DNA from: Devosia sp. 2618
GTDB lineage: Bacteria; Pseudomonadota; Alphaproteobacteria; Rhizobiales; Devosiaceae
Reading direction: 5' to 3'
Assembly (NCBI RefSeq): GCF_040546815.1
Contig: NZ_JBEPOO010000001.1
Span: 868,001 to 932,000, forward strand
Length of the DNA: 64,000 nt
Shown here piece by piece: positions 46,662 to 55,399 of this stretch. The notes below the pieces were generated by a model. It had not been told where the DNA came from. It saw only the letters and a list, made by a program, of their open reading frames with translations, and searched no databases. A program made the position numbers and the translations under genes. Within the stretch, counting starts at the first letter, position 1. Every line of letters begins with the position of its first letter.

Positions 46662-46697
46662 GGGGCTGTTCCGCAAGGAACAGCCCCTGTTGCTTTG
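46662..46697 (+). terminator. Terminator after the FMN reductase gene
   Basis: GGGGCTGTTCC (46662-46672) and GGAACAGCCCC (46677-46687) form an 11-bp perfect stem with GCAA loop, followed by TGTTGCTTTG. Confidence 0.85.
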
Positions 46698-46779
46698 AAC
46701 CATTGTTATTGCAGTGAGTTGTATGTCACCCTAGGCGGGTGTATAGCGGCGCCGCCTTTGACCAGAGAGCACAAGGTTT

Positions 46780-48714
46780 ATGACGCAGACGAGCGCAGCC
46801 GGCAGCCCTAATGCCGGTGTCGATGCGAGCGACCTCACCAGCCACTCCCATTCCAAGAAACAATTCCCTCTTTTGATGATGGGCGCCCTCGGCGTCGTCT
46901 ATGGCGATATCGGAACAAGCCCGATCTACGCCTTCCGCGAGGCCATGCATATTCGGCCGGACGCCTCATCGACCCACAACGAGATCCTCGGCCTGCTATC
47001 GCTGATCATTTGGGCGCTGACGCTGACGGTCACGATCAAGTACGTGTTCTTCGTTACGCGCGCCGACAATAATGGCGAAGGCGGCACGCTGTCGCTGATG
47101 GCGCTGGCCCGCAAGACTTTCACCAATCCGCCGGCCTGGATCACCGTCATGGGTGTGATGGGTGCCGCCATGTTTTTTGGCGACGCGATCATCACGCCTG
47201 CCATGTCGGTGCTATCGGCTGTCGAGGGCGTCAAGCTTGTGGCGCCCGATCTGGCGCGCTGGGTGGTGCCGATCACCCTGGTGATCATCGTCGGCATCTT
47301 CTTCGTGCAACGCTTTGGCACGGCCAAGGTGTCGATTGTTTTCGGCCCGATTACCGGGCTCTGGTTCCTGGTACTGGGCTTTTCGGGGCTGGTGCACATC
47401 ATCCAGTATCCGGCCGTGCTCTGGGCCATCAATCCGTTTCTTGGTCTCGAATTCGTCGCCACGCATATGAGCCTCGCCTTCGTCGTGGTCGGCGCCATCT
47501 TTTTGGCCGTCACTGGTGCCGAAGCGCTTTACGTCGATCTGGGCCATTTCGGCCGCAAGCCGATCGTCATCGTGTGGTTCGCGCTGGTTTTCCCATGCCT
47601 GTTGCTGAATTATTTCGGGCAGGGCGCCTTCGTGCTCCAGATGGGGCCGGAGAATGTTGAGAGCCCGTTCTTTGAGATGCAACCGGATTGGGCCATCGGT
47701 CCATTCGTGGCGCTCGCGACGGCGGCCACCATCATTGCCAGCCAGGCCGTGATCTCGGGCACCTATAGCCTTGCCCAGCAGGCCATCGCGCTCAACATGC
47801 TGCCCCGCATGATGGTCCTGCACACCTCGGCAACCCAGAGCGGCCAGATCTACATGCCGCAGATCAATTCCATGCTGATGGTTGGCGTGCTGCTGCTGGT
47901 GCTGATGTTCGGTAGTTCCAGCGCACTGTCCCACGCCTACGGTATCGCGGTGTCTGGCGTCATGATCATGACGCTGGCGCTTTTGGTGGTGGTCATGTGG
48001 CGCAACTGGAAGTGGCATCCGGTGGCGGTCATCGCCTTTGGCATGATCTTTGCGATCATCGACGGCGGCTTCTTTATCGCCAATGCGGCCAAGCTGCTGC
48101 AGGGTGGCTGGGTGCCGGCCGTGGTGGCTTTCGTGGTCGCCATGACGATGTGGGCCTGGATGGCTGGCCGTCAGCGCCTGTCTGACAAGACCCGCCGCGA
48201 CGAGGTGCCATTGCAGTTCCTGGTCGATAACCTGTCCAAGAAGAAACCGACGCTGGTGCCGGGCACAGCCGTGTTCCTTACCAGCGATATCGAGGGCGCA
48301 CCGACGGCGCTGCTGCACAGCCTCAAGCACTATAAAGTGCTGCACGAGCAGAACGTGATCCTCACCGTCCGCACCTCGCCATCGCCGCGCGTGCCGGACG
48401 ATGAGAAGGTGACCATCGACGCCTACAACGAGCTGTTCAGCCGCGTGGTCGTCACCTTCGGCTATATGGAAAGTCCCAATATTCCGAAGGCTTTGATGCT
48501 GGCGCGCAAGCTGGGTTGGAAGTTCGACATCATGTCGACCTCGTTCTTCCTGTCGCGGCGCTCGCTCAAGCTTGGCCCCAAGGTGGGTAGCCCATTCCGC
48601 TATTGGCAGGACCGCTTGTTTACGCGCCTGGCGCGCAACGCCAGCGACGCGACGGAATATTTCCATATTCCGACCGGCCGCGTGGTGGAGATCGGCACGC
48701 AGGTGGTTCTCTAG
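46780..48714 (+). CDS. kup: Kup potassium uptake protein
   Basis: This is a 644-residue K+/H+ symporter with 12 membrane segments and a cytoplasmic C-terminal domain (about 480-644). Signatures are GALGVVYGDIGTSPIYAFRE in segment 1 and FGDAIITPAMSVLSAVEGV. It is a constitutive low-affinity K+ importer by family. The FAD monooxygenase gene starts 1 nt after its stop. Confidence 0.95.
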   Translation: MTQTSAAGSPNAGVDASDLTSHSHSKKQFPLLMMGALGVVYGDIGTSPIYAFREAMHIRPDASSTHNEILGLLSLIIWALTLTVTIKYVFFVTRADNNGEGGTLSLMALARKTFTNPPAWITVMGVMGAAMFFGDAIITPAMSVLSAVEGVKLVAPDLARWVVPITLVIIVGIFFVQRFGTAKVSIVFGPITGLWFLVLGFSGLVHIIQYPAVLWAINPFLGLEFVATHMSLAFVVVGAIFLAVTGAEALYVDLGHFGRKPIVIVWFALVFPCLLLNYFGQGAFVLQMGPENVESPFFEMQPDWAIGPFVALATAATIIASQAVISGTYSLAQQAIALNMLPRMMVLHTSATQSGQIYMPQINSMLMVGVLLLVLMFGSSSALSHAYGIAVSGVMIMTLALLVVVMWRNWKWHPVAVIAFGMIFAIIDGGFFIANAAKLLQGGWVPAVVAFVVAMTMWAWMAGRQRLSDKTRRDEVPLQFLVDNLSKKKPTLVPGTAVFLTSDIEGAPTALLHSLKHYKVLHEQNVILTVRTSPSPRVPDDEKVTIDAYNELFSRVVVTFGYMESPNIPKALMLARKLGWKFDIMSTSFFLSRRSLKLGPKVGSPFRYWQDRLFTRLARNASDATEYFHIPTGRVVEIGTQVVL

Positions 48715-48715
48715 C

Positions 48716-49948
48716 TTGGCGGCAGGCAAATCCATCGCCGTCTGCGGCGCCGGCCCAGCTGGGCTGGCGACCGCGCTCTATATGCGGCGGCTTGGCCTTG
48801 ACGTCACCATCCTCGAACGGTTCGACGAACCTCGCCCCGTCGGCTCAGGACTGATCCTGCAGCCAACCGGGCAGGCGGTGTTGCACGATCTGGGCCTGTT
48901 CGACGCCATCCGGGCGTTGGGCGCGCCGATCGACCGGCTGCACGGCTCTGATTCCCGCAGTGGGCGCGTGGTTCTGGATGTTCGTTATGACAGCCTGCCC
49001 AAGGGTGGACGCGGTCTCGGCATTCATCGCGCGGCGCTGTTTGGCGTGCTGCATGATGAAGTGCTGCGCGCCGGGATTCCGATCAGGACCAGCCAGGATA
49101 TTCGACAGGTGCGCCAGGCAGCCGACGGCAAGCGTTACCTCGTGCGCGCCGATGGTACTGAATGCGAGCAGTTCGATCTGGTGGTCGACTGCCTCGGCGC
49201 CAGTTCCCCGCTCAAGCCGCTGTCGCATGGGCCAGGCAAAGGCAAAAGCCTGCCGTTCGGCGCGATCTGGGGCACTTTGCCCTGGCACGGTGACGGATTT
49301 GACGAAGCGGCCCTGACGCAGCGCTATCGCCGTGCCAGCGTGATGATCGGCGTGCTGCCGATTGGTCGGGCAGCGCCGGACGGTCCCAAGCGCGCGGCGT
49401 TTTTCTGGAGCCTCAAGCCCGACGACTACGTCGCCGTGCAGCGCGATGGTCTGGAAAGCTGGAAACAGACCGTGCTCGGCCATTGGCCCGAGGCGCAACC
49501 CTATCTTGATGCCGTGGATGATTTTTCGGTGCTGACGCTGGCGCGTTATGCGCATCACACGATGAGCAAGCCAGTCGGCGATGGCATTGCCTATGTCGGC
49601 GATAGCGCCCATTCGGCCAGCCCGCAATTGGGGCAGGGCGCCAATATGGCGCTGCTCGATGCGCGGGCGCTCTATCTCGCGCTGCGCGATCACCCTGAAG
49701 ACAGCACCAAGGCGCTGAACCATTATGCCAGGCTGCGGCGCGGCCATGTCCGGCTTTATCAGGCGCTGAGCGCCGCGTTCACGCCGTTCTATCAGTCCGA
49801 TAGCCGGGCGCTGCCGCTGATCCGTGACGTGTTCGTGTCGGTATTGGCCCGCATTCCACCAGCGCCGCAGATTTTGGCCGCGCTGGTCTCGGGTTCGCTC
49901 CTGTCGCCGGTGCGGCGGCTGGAACTGGAAAAGCCCCCGCGCGTCTGA
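48716..49948 (+). CDS. FAD-dependent monooxygenase (PHBH fold)
   Basis: The 410-residue protein has the Rossmann motif IAVCGAGPAGLATALYMRR at the N-terminus and the second FAD motif VGDSAHSASPQLGQGANMA. This is the p-hydroxybenzoate hydroxylase-like class of aromatic or ubiquinone hydroxylases; substrate is unknown. No ATG or GTG is near the homologous start; TTG at 48716, right after the kup stop, gives a normal N-terminus, so translation may be reinitiated from kup. Its stop abuts the convergent gene end without a gap. Confidence 0.85.
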   Translation: MAAGKSIAVCGAGPAGLATALYMRRLGLDVTILERFDEPRPVGSGLILQPTGQAVLHDLGLFDAIRALGAPIDRLHGSDSRSGRVVLDVRYDSLPKGGRGLGIHRAALFGVLHDEVLRAGIPIRTSQDIRQVRQAADGKRYLVRADGTECEQFDLVVDCLGASSPLKPLSHGPGKGKSLPFGAIWGTLPWHGDGFDEAALTQRYRRASVMIGVLPIGRAAPDGPKRAAFFWSLKPDDYVAVQRDGLESWKQTVLGHWPEAQPYLDAVDDFSVLTLARYAHHTMSKPVGDGIAYVGDSAHSASPQLGQGANMALLDARALYLALRDHPEDSTKALNHYARLRRGHVRLYQALSAAFTPFYQSDSRALPLIRDVFVSVLARIPPAPQILAALVSGSLLSPVRRLELEKPPRV

Positions 49949-50377
49949 CTATTTGATCATGTCGGGGCAGACATAGGGCACTTCGGCGACGGCAAACCGC
50001 TGTTCCTGCACGTCCTTGCCGAGTTTGAGATTGAGCACCAGTTCGGTGTCGCTGATGCTGGCAATATCGGCATTGATGGTCATGCCATCTTCATCCCAGC
50101 TGATCGCGCTATCGGAAACCTGCTGCCACTTGGAGAGGCGATAGGTTTCCCAGCAGGAGTCGGTCACCAGCGTGCCATCGCCGAGAAAAATCTGCATCGG
50201 GCCGGGTAGGGATGGATCAGCGTCCGAGCGAACCCAGACCTTGTTGAGCAGCGGGTTGTCGCTCTCGACAGCGTCATCGCTGGCTTCGGAACTCTCTTGT
50301 GCATTGGCTGGCAAGGTGGCGCATACGCCGACGCCCCAAACACTCATAAGGGCAAGGATTGCGGCCTTGGTATCCAT
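49949..50377 (-). CDS. Small secreted protein of unknown function
   Basis: The 142-residue product has a signal peptide (MDTKAAILALMSVWGVGVCA, cleavage near ANA) and a mature lipocalin-like or META-like small domain: NPLLNKVWVRSDADPSLPGP, FLGDGTLVTDSCWETYRLSK, a beta-rich end and CPDM. The family is not recognised with certainty. GGAGATA precedes the start at 50377. Confidence 0.75.
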   Translation of the reverse strand: MDTKAAILALMSVWGVGVCATLPANAQESSEASDDAVESDNPLLNKVWVRSDADPSLPGPMQIFLGDGTLVTDSCWETYRLSKWQQVSDSAISWDEDGMTINADIASISDTELVLNLKLGKDVQEQRFAVAEVPYVCPDMIK

Positions 50378-50442
50378 CGAATATCTCCATGTTCGAAGCG
50401 CCAGTCTGCATTGCATGCCTGTAGCACCGATTTGGCCCATCA

Positions 50443-50469
50443 ATCGCGGCAAATTTGCGTTGCCGCGAT
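50443..50469. repeat. Perfect 10-bp inverted repeat with 7-nt loop
   Basis: ATCGCGGCAA (50443-50452) and TTGCCGCGAT (50460-50469) are exact reverse complements. The hairpin lies 27 bp past the end of the Old Yellow Enzyme gene and about 65 bp before the start of the next minus-strand gene. It has no T run, so it may be a transcript-stabilising hairpin or an operator. Confidence 0.6.
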
Positions 50470-50495
50470 GATGGTTTGGCGAAACGTGATGGTCG

Positions 50496-51626
50496 TCAGG
50501 CGGTTTTGAAGTGGCGATGGCCGAGCGCGCGGTCGCGTTCGCGGACCCGAGCGGTCTGCTTGGGCCAGAGACTATAGTCCTCGGCGCCCAGCGCGTGACG
50601 GGCATGAACCGGCCAGTTTGGCTCGTCGAGCGCACCACGGGCGAGGGCGATAAAGTCGGCATGACCGTCTGCCACAATCGCCTCGGCGCGCAGCACATCG
50701 CCGAGCAGGCCAACCGCCATGCTGGGCAGGCCGCCCTCCTTGCGCACGGCCGTGGCGAGCGCCACCTGATATTCGGGACCGACCGGCACGACAGCGCCTT
50801 CAAAGCCGCCGCTCGACGCATCGATGGCGTCGACGCCGCGTGTCTTGAGTTCGCGGGTCAGGGCAACGCTGTCCTCGACCGACCAGCCTTCTGGGTGCCA
50901 ATCGGTGATCGACAGGCGCACTACCAATGGCTTGTCCTCAGGCCAAACGGCGCGGACCGCATCGACCACTTCGAGCAGGAGCCGCATCCGGTTTTCGCGA
51001 CTGCCGCCATATTGGTCGGTGCGCTTGTTGGCGAGCGGCGACAGGAACTGGTTCAACAGATAGCCATGTGCCGCGTGGATTTCGACGGTATCGAAGCCCG
51101 CCTTGTCGGCACGAATGGCGGATGCGACGAACGCGTCGATGACATTGCGGATGCCGGCTTCATCGAGCGCCTCTGGCGCGGTGAAGTTCTTGCCCTCGGC
51201 ATGGATGACGGCGCTCGGCGCCACAGGCGTCCAGCTTTCAAAATGCAGCGCGGCTTTTTCGGCGTCGGTTTCGTCAAAGCCATTGCGCCATGGAACCGGC
51301 GTCGCGGCCTTGCGCCCGGCATGGGCCAGCTGAATACCGGCTGCCGCGCCCTGGCTGTGCAGGAAATCGACGATGCGGGCGAAGGGGGCGATCTGCTCGT
51401 CCTTCCACAGGCCGAGATCGGCATAGCTGATGCGCCCTTCGGCAACCACAGCGGTCGCTTCAAGGATCACCAGACCAAAACCGCCAATGGCGAAGCGTCC
51501 GAGATGGGCAAAGTGCCAGTCATTGGCAAAGCCGTCCTGCGCCGAATACTGGCACATCGGCGCAACTACCGTTCGGTTGCGCAGCGTCAGGCCGCGCAGG
51601 GTGATGGGGGAAAACAGCTGGGACAT
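50496..51626 (-). CDS. NADH:flavin oxidoreductase, Old Yellow Enzyme family (YqjM/NamA type)
   Basis: The 376-residue FMN ene-reductase has the thermophilic-like OYE pattern: NRTVVAPMCQYSAQDGFAND (with the Cys that tunes FMN), GIQLAHAGRKA, the substrate-binding HAAHGYLLNQFLSPLANKRT and a C-terminal FIALARGALDEPNWP. It reduces activated C=C bonds; often involved in detoxification. The ATG at 51626 begins the family N-terminus. An inverted repeat 63 bp upstream may be its operator. Confidence 0.93.
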   Translation of the reverse strand: MSQLFSPITLRGLTLRNRTVVAPMCQYSAQDGFANDWHFAHLGRFAIGGFGLVILEATAVVAEGRISYADLGLWKDEQIAPFARIVDFLHSQGAAAGIQLAHAGRKAATPVPWRNGFDETDAEKAALHFESWTPVAPSAVIHAEGKNFTAPEALDEAGIRNVIDAFVASAIRADKAGFDTVEIHAAHGYLLNQFLSPLANKRTDQYGGSRENRMRLLLEVVDAVRAVWPEDKPLVVRLSITDWHPEGWSVEDSVALTRELKTRGVDAIDASSGGFEGAVVPVGPEYQVALATAVRKEGGLPSMAVGLLGDVLRAEAIVADGHADFIALARGALDEPNWPVHARHALGAEDYSLWPKQTARVRERDRALGHRHFKTA

Positions 51627-51688
51627 GGGAAGGCTCTTTGTGTGTCTGTGCCGGAGGAGGCGCATGCATACATGCATTCTCCGCACTC

Positions 51689-51706
51689 CATCGGCAAGTG
51701 CCGATG
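51689..51706. promoter_or_regulatory. Inverted repeat upstream of the Old Yellow Enzyme gene
   Basis: CATCGGCA (51689-51696) and TGCCGATG (51699-51706) form a perfect 8-2-8 palindrome in the 189-bp space between the divergent OYE gene and the next gene. A second, imperfect inverted repeat (GTTGC...GCAAC with TTCACC/GGTGAG inside) lies at 51719-51748. Confidence 0.4.
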
Positions 51707-51815
51707 AATGAAAGCTCTGTTGCGTTCACCGCATGGTGAGTGAGCAACGACGGCGCAGGATTGGTTTCGTAAACCTTCACGCGGTAGTTTCCCGCCCGTA
51801 AACGAGGACGACCGC

Positions 51816-52721
51816 ATGAAGATCACGCTCGATCTGGACGCATTGGTAGCCAATGGCAAGCTGACGACAGCCGATGCCGAACGGCTCAAGGGCTATGCCG
51901 CCGAAGACACCGGCGCATTGGGCACCAATGTTTTCCTGGCGCTCGGCGCTGCCGTCGTGGCGGCCGGCGTGGGCGTGCTCGTCCCAACCATGGAGACGGC
52001 TATTGCCATCGGCGTCTTGCTGACCGGGATCGGCCTATGGCTGCGCATCGCGCGCGTCGAGCGCTGGGCCCTGTTCGGCCAGATCGTGCTGATCATTGGC
52101 GTTCTGGCCTTTGTCGGTGGCGTTGGTGCCTTGTTCGGCGAGCTGATCTGGGTGCGCGCCTTGCTGACCATCGGATTGGCGGTGGCCGCGGTCGGCGCGC
52201 GATCCGGCATGCTGGCGGCGCTGGCCGTGCTGGCCTTTGCGGCCTCGATCATCATCAATCCCGATCTGGATTCGGCGCAGTATCTGACGATCTCCATCGT
52301 CATCCTCGCAGCGCTGGTGCTGGGCCTCTACATTCTCTCGCTGCGCCTGCCGCATGCTTATGAGCGGTTGGCAATCATCGCCATGCGGACGGCTATCCTG
52401 CTTGTGAACGTGGCGTTCTTTCTCGGTTCGCTCTTGGGCGATAGTTCGCTCGGCCTCTCCAGCGTGTTCTTCAGCATTGCCTGGGCCCTTGCCATGGCCG
52501 CCTTTGCCATCTGGGCGGTGTTTGCCAACCGGCGCTGGGTCGTCAACACCATGGCCGTTTTCGGCGCGATCCACTTCTTCACGCAGTGGTTTTCGGCGCT
52601 TGGTGCACAGCCGTTGTCGATCCTTGGCGGTGGTTTGCTGCTGATCGCATTCGGGCTTGGGCTCGCCTGGTTCAATCGCTGGGTGGGTATTCGCAAGGAA
52701 GCGCAGCGCGCGGCGACATAA
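51816..52721 (+). CDS. DUF2157-like multi-spanning membrane protein
   Basis: The 301-residue protein starts with a short cytoplasmic helix pair (LDALVANGKLTTADAERLKG, as in DUF2157) followed by eight to ten hydrophobic segments. No catalytic motif is visible and function is unknown. It is the first of four plus-strand genes leading into the copper group, though 71 bp separate it from the next. Confidence 0.75.
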   Translation: MKITLDLDALVANGKLTTADAERLKGYAAEDTGALGTNVFLALGAAVVAAGVGVLVPTMETAIAIGVLLTGIGLWLRIARVERWALFGQIVLIIGVLAFVGGVGALFGELIWVRALLTIGLAVAAVGARSGMLAALAVLAFAASIIINPDLDSAQYLTISIVILAALVLGLYILSLRLPHAYERLAIIAMRTAILLVNVAFFLGSLLGDSSLGLSSVFFSIAWALAMAAFAIWAVFANRRWVVNTMAVFGAIHFFTQWFSALGAQPLSILGGGLLLIAFGLGLAWFNRWVGIRKEAQRAAT

Positions 52722-52792
52722 AGCTGCGACATTTGTGGACTTGAAGCGGCTGCGCGCGACCTTTAGAGCCTAGAGCCAAGGGGAAGTGCTTT

Positions 52793-53179
52793 ATGCCGTT
52801 TCGGTCACGAGGGATCGCCAAGGAGATGGGCACCGCGTTTGCGGTTCTGGCCATCTATGTCTTTACGCTCCTCGCGCCCCTGCATCACGCTGCTGCCCAG
52901 CAGCGCGACTTTGCTACCCTTGGCTACGAAACCCTCACCTCATGGTCGATTTGCGCCAACCTGACGCAAAATGACTTTGGCGATCAGACGGTCACCGCAT
53001 CCAAATGCGCGGCCGCCGGCATTGCCAAGAACGACTTCGTGGCGACTGCGCCAGCGTCCATTGACCTGCCGATCATCCGGATCGTCGAGCGCGTCGCCTA
53101 TTTTACCCCAAGTGTGCGGCCGCCGCAGACGGTCGAAGCCCATATCGGGCAGGCGCGAGCGCCACCAGTGATGGTTTGA
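52793..53179 (+). CDS. Small secreted protein in the copper gene group
   Basis: The 128-residue product has a hydrophobic N-terminal segment (GTAFAVLAIYVFTLLAPLHH) likely acting as signal, then a polar domain with two Cys (SICANLTQ, ASKCAAAG) and a basic, Pro-rich end. I do not recognise the family; position resembles small DUF2946-type genes near copC/copD, but the sequence does not prove that. It precedes ycnI by 47 bp. Confidence 0.6.
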   Translation: MPFRSRGIAKEMGTAFAVLAIYVFTLLAPLHHAAAQQRDFATLGYETLTSWSICANLTQNDFGDQTVTASKCAAAGIAKNDFVATAPASIDLPIIRIVERVAYFTPSVRPPQTVEAHIGQARAPPVMV

Positions 53180-53226
53180 TCGCAGCTTTCGCTGCCTCTC
53201 AAACCCATTCAATCACTGGAATAATC

Positions 53227-53751
53227 ATGATCCGTTTTCTCTCCTGCGCCGCCATGGCCGTCGCAACTGTCGCTGCCCTTTCCGTCCCTGCCTTCGCCCA
53301 TGTCACGCTCGAAGTGCAGCAGGCCAATATCGGCTCGACCTACAAGGCCGTGGTCCGCGTTCCGCATGGTTGCGGCACCGAGGCGACCAATGTCGTCCGT
53401 ATCCAGATCCCCGAAGGCTTTTTTGCCGTCAAGCCGATGCCCAAGGCCGGCTGGGACCTCGAAGTCGTTACCGGGCCCTACAAGAACGCCTATGACAATC
53501 ACGGCGCGGCCGTGACTGAAGGTGTCACCGAAATCGTCTGGTCCGGCGGTGATCTGCCCGACGCGTTCTACGACGAGTTCGTGTTCCGCGGCACCTTTGC
53601 CGCGTCGCTTGCGCCGGGCAAGTTCTACTTCCCGACCATTCAGGAATGCGCCAGCGCCGAAGAAGCTTGGATCGACGTGACCGGGTCGGACGCTGCTGAC
53701 ATGCCAGCGCCGAGCCTTGAGCTGGTGCCAGCCAAGGGCGCCGGTCACTAA
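53227..53751 (+). CDS. YcnI family (DUF1775) copper-binding protein
   Basis: The 174-residue product has a signal peptide ending in VPAFA, so the mature protein begins HVTLEVQQANIGSTYKAVVR. In characterised YcnI the N-terminal His with a nearby Glu binds Cu(II); here His1 and Glu5 are kept. The domain continues with VPHGCGTEATNVVRIQIPEG, FAVKPMPKAGWDLE and FYFPTIQECASAEEAWIDV. It is predicted periplasmic, delivering copper to the CopC-CopD fusion encoded next. Confidence 0.9.
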   Translation: MIRFLSCAAMAVATVAALSVPAFAHVTLEVQQANIGSTYKAVVRVPHGCGTEATNVVRIQIPEGFFAVKPMPKAGWDLEVVTGPYKNAYDNHGAAVTEGVTEIVWSGGDLPDAFYDEFVFRGTFAASLAPGKFYFPTIQECASAEEAWIDVTGSDAADMPAPSLELVPAKGAGH

Positions 53752-53808
53752 GTCTGCCGGGGCGCGGGAGACCGCGCCTCATTTTCCTTCTCAGATGACG
53801 AGGGCGAA

Positions 53809-55395
53809 ATGCGCAGAGCTTTCACGCGCTATTGTCTGGTTGCCATGCTGGGCCTGCTCCTCGCAACGCTCCCGGCCGCAACCGCATGGGCCCACGCCCA
53901 ACTGCTATCGACCGACCCGACCGAAAACGCGGTGCTCGACGCTGCGCCCGAAGCATTGCGACTGCATTTCAACGAGCCCGTCACCGCCTTGGCGATCCGC
54001 CTGATCGACAAGGACGGCGTGGCCACGGATCTCCTGGAGCAAACCACCAGCGGCGAGACGGTCGCGGTTTCCGTTCCCGACGCTTTGGCCGACGGCACGC
54101 AGGTGCTGAGCTGGCGCGTCGTCTCCACCGACGGTCACCCCATCGCGGGGTCGCTGATCTTTTCGGTCGGCATGGTCACCGGCGCCAGCGTCGTCGCGAC
54201 AGGGACCGACCAAGCCGTCGCCGTGGCGCTCTGGACCGGCAAACTCGTCCTGTTCATCGCGCTATTTGTCGGCGTCGGCGGCGCGGTGTTTTCGGCAGCG
54301 GCGACACTTCCACCGGCAGCGCATCGAACTGCCCTTGTCTTATCAGTCATTGGCATCGTGGTCGCACCCGTGACACTTGGCTTGCAGGGTCTCGATGCCT
54401 TGGGCCTGCCGCTCACATCGCTGTTTGATCTCGCCACATGGAGGGCTGGGCTATCGACCAGCTATGGCAACACCGCCATCGCCGCGACCTTGGCCTTTGC
54501 ATTGGCTGTGCTTGCCCTCGCCGTGCGGCCATCTCGCACGCTCGCCATTCTGGCCGGTCTTGTCGCAGCCCTCTCCATCGCTCTTAGCGGCCACGCCAGC
54601 GCCGCCAACCCGCAATGGCTGACACGCCCTGCCGTGTTCCTCCACATCGCCGGACTGCTATTCTGGATCGGCGCGCTGTTGCCTTTGTGGCTCCTGCTCC
54701 GCACCCAGTCCGCCGATGCCAGCCGCGCGCTGGCTAACTTCTCCCGCGCCGTGCCCTTCGCCGTTGCCGCCATCGTGGTGTCAGGCATCGCCCTCGGCAT
54801 CATCCAGATGGGCGCTCCGGGCCCGCAATGGCTGTCCGCCTATGGCATCATTCTCGCCATCAAGCTTGGCCTCCTGGTCATCCTCTTCGCGCTTGCCTTG
54901 TGGAACCGGCTCTCGCTGACCACCCCCGCCTTGGCCGGAGAGGTCAAAGCGCAAACCCGCCTCCGCCAGTCCATCGGTGTCGAACTCGCACTCGTCCTGA
55001 TCATCCTTGCTCTGGTCGCCGGTTGGCGCTTCACCCCGCCACCGCGCGCGCTGGCGGTAGTCGTTGAAGCCGCCGAGCCGATCTATGGCCACGTCATGGA
55101 CGACGAGCACATGGCGATGCTCACCATCACGCCGGGTCAGGCCGGCCCGACCATCATCGAGATCATCCTCACCGACTTCGAGGGCGAACTGCTGACGCCA
55201 CTCAGCGTGGACGTCACCTTCTCCCAACCCGATCTCGGCATCGAACCCTTCACGCGCCCCGCAGTCGAAAGCGAGGGCCTATGGCTGATCCAAGACCTGA
55301 CCATACCCGTCCCCGGCACCTGGCTCGTCGACCTCAACATCCGCGCCAGCCGGTTCGAGTTGTTCAAGATGGAGGGCGAGGTGGATGTGCCTTAG
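53809..55395 (+). CDS. CopC-CopD fusion protein
   Basis: The 528-residue product has a signal peptide ending in WAHA, a CopC beta-barrel domain (mature His start HAQLLSTDPTENAVL; SWRVVSTDGHPIAGSLIFSV with the C-terminal His ligand), then a CopD membrane domain of about eight segments with conserved His (LSGHASAANPQW, PAVFLHIAGLLFWIGALLPL). The C-terminal ~120 residues form an extra periplasmic beta domain like the YcnJ type. It is predicted to import or sense copper across the inner membrane together with YcnI. Confidence 0.92.
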   Translation: MRRAFTRYCLVAMLGLLLATLPAATAWAHAQLLSTDPTENAVLDAAPEALRLHFNEPVTALAIRLIDKDGVATDLLEQTTSGETVAVSVPDALADGTQVLSWRVVSTDGHPIAGSLIFSVGMVTGASVVATGTDQAVAVALWTGKLVLFIALFVGVGGAVFSAAATLPPAAHRTALVLSVIGIVVAPVTLGLQGLDALGLPLTSLFDLATWRAGLSTSYGNTAIAATLAFALAVLALAVRPSRTLAILAGLVAALSIALSGHASAANPQWLTRPAVFLHIAGLLFWIGALLPLWLLLRTQSADASRALANFSRAVPFAVAAIVVSGIALGIIQMGAPGPQWLSAYGIILAIKLGLLVILFALALWNRLSLTTPALAGEVKAQTRLRQSIGVELALVLIILALVAGWRFTPPPRALAVVVEAAEPIYGHVMDDEHMAMLTITPGQAGPTIIEIILTDFEGELLTPLSVDVTFSQPDLGIEPFTRPAVESEGLWLIQDLTIPVPGTWLVDLNIRASRFELFKMEGEVDVP

Positions 55396-55399
55396 TCGC

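Noticed and set aside
51662..51678. Direct repeat CATGCAT-A-CATGCAT upstream of the Old Yellow Enzyme gene
   Set aside because: Short and built from a self-complementary hexamer; it lies within the ribosome-binding side of the gene and is not convincing as an operator.
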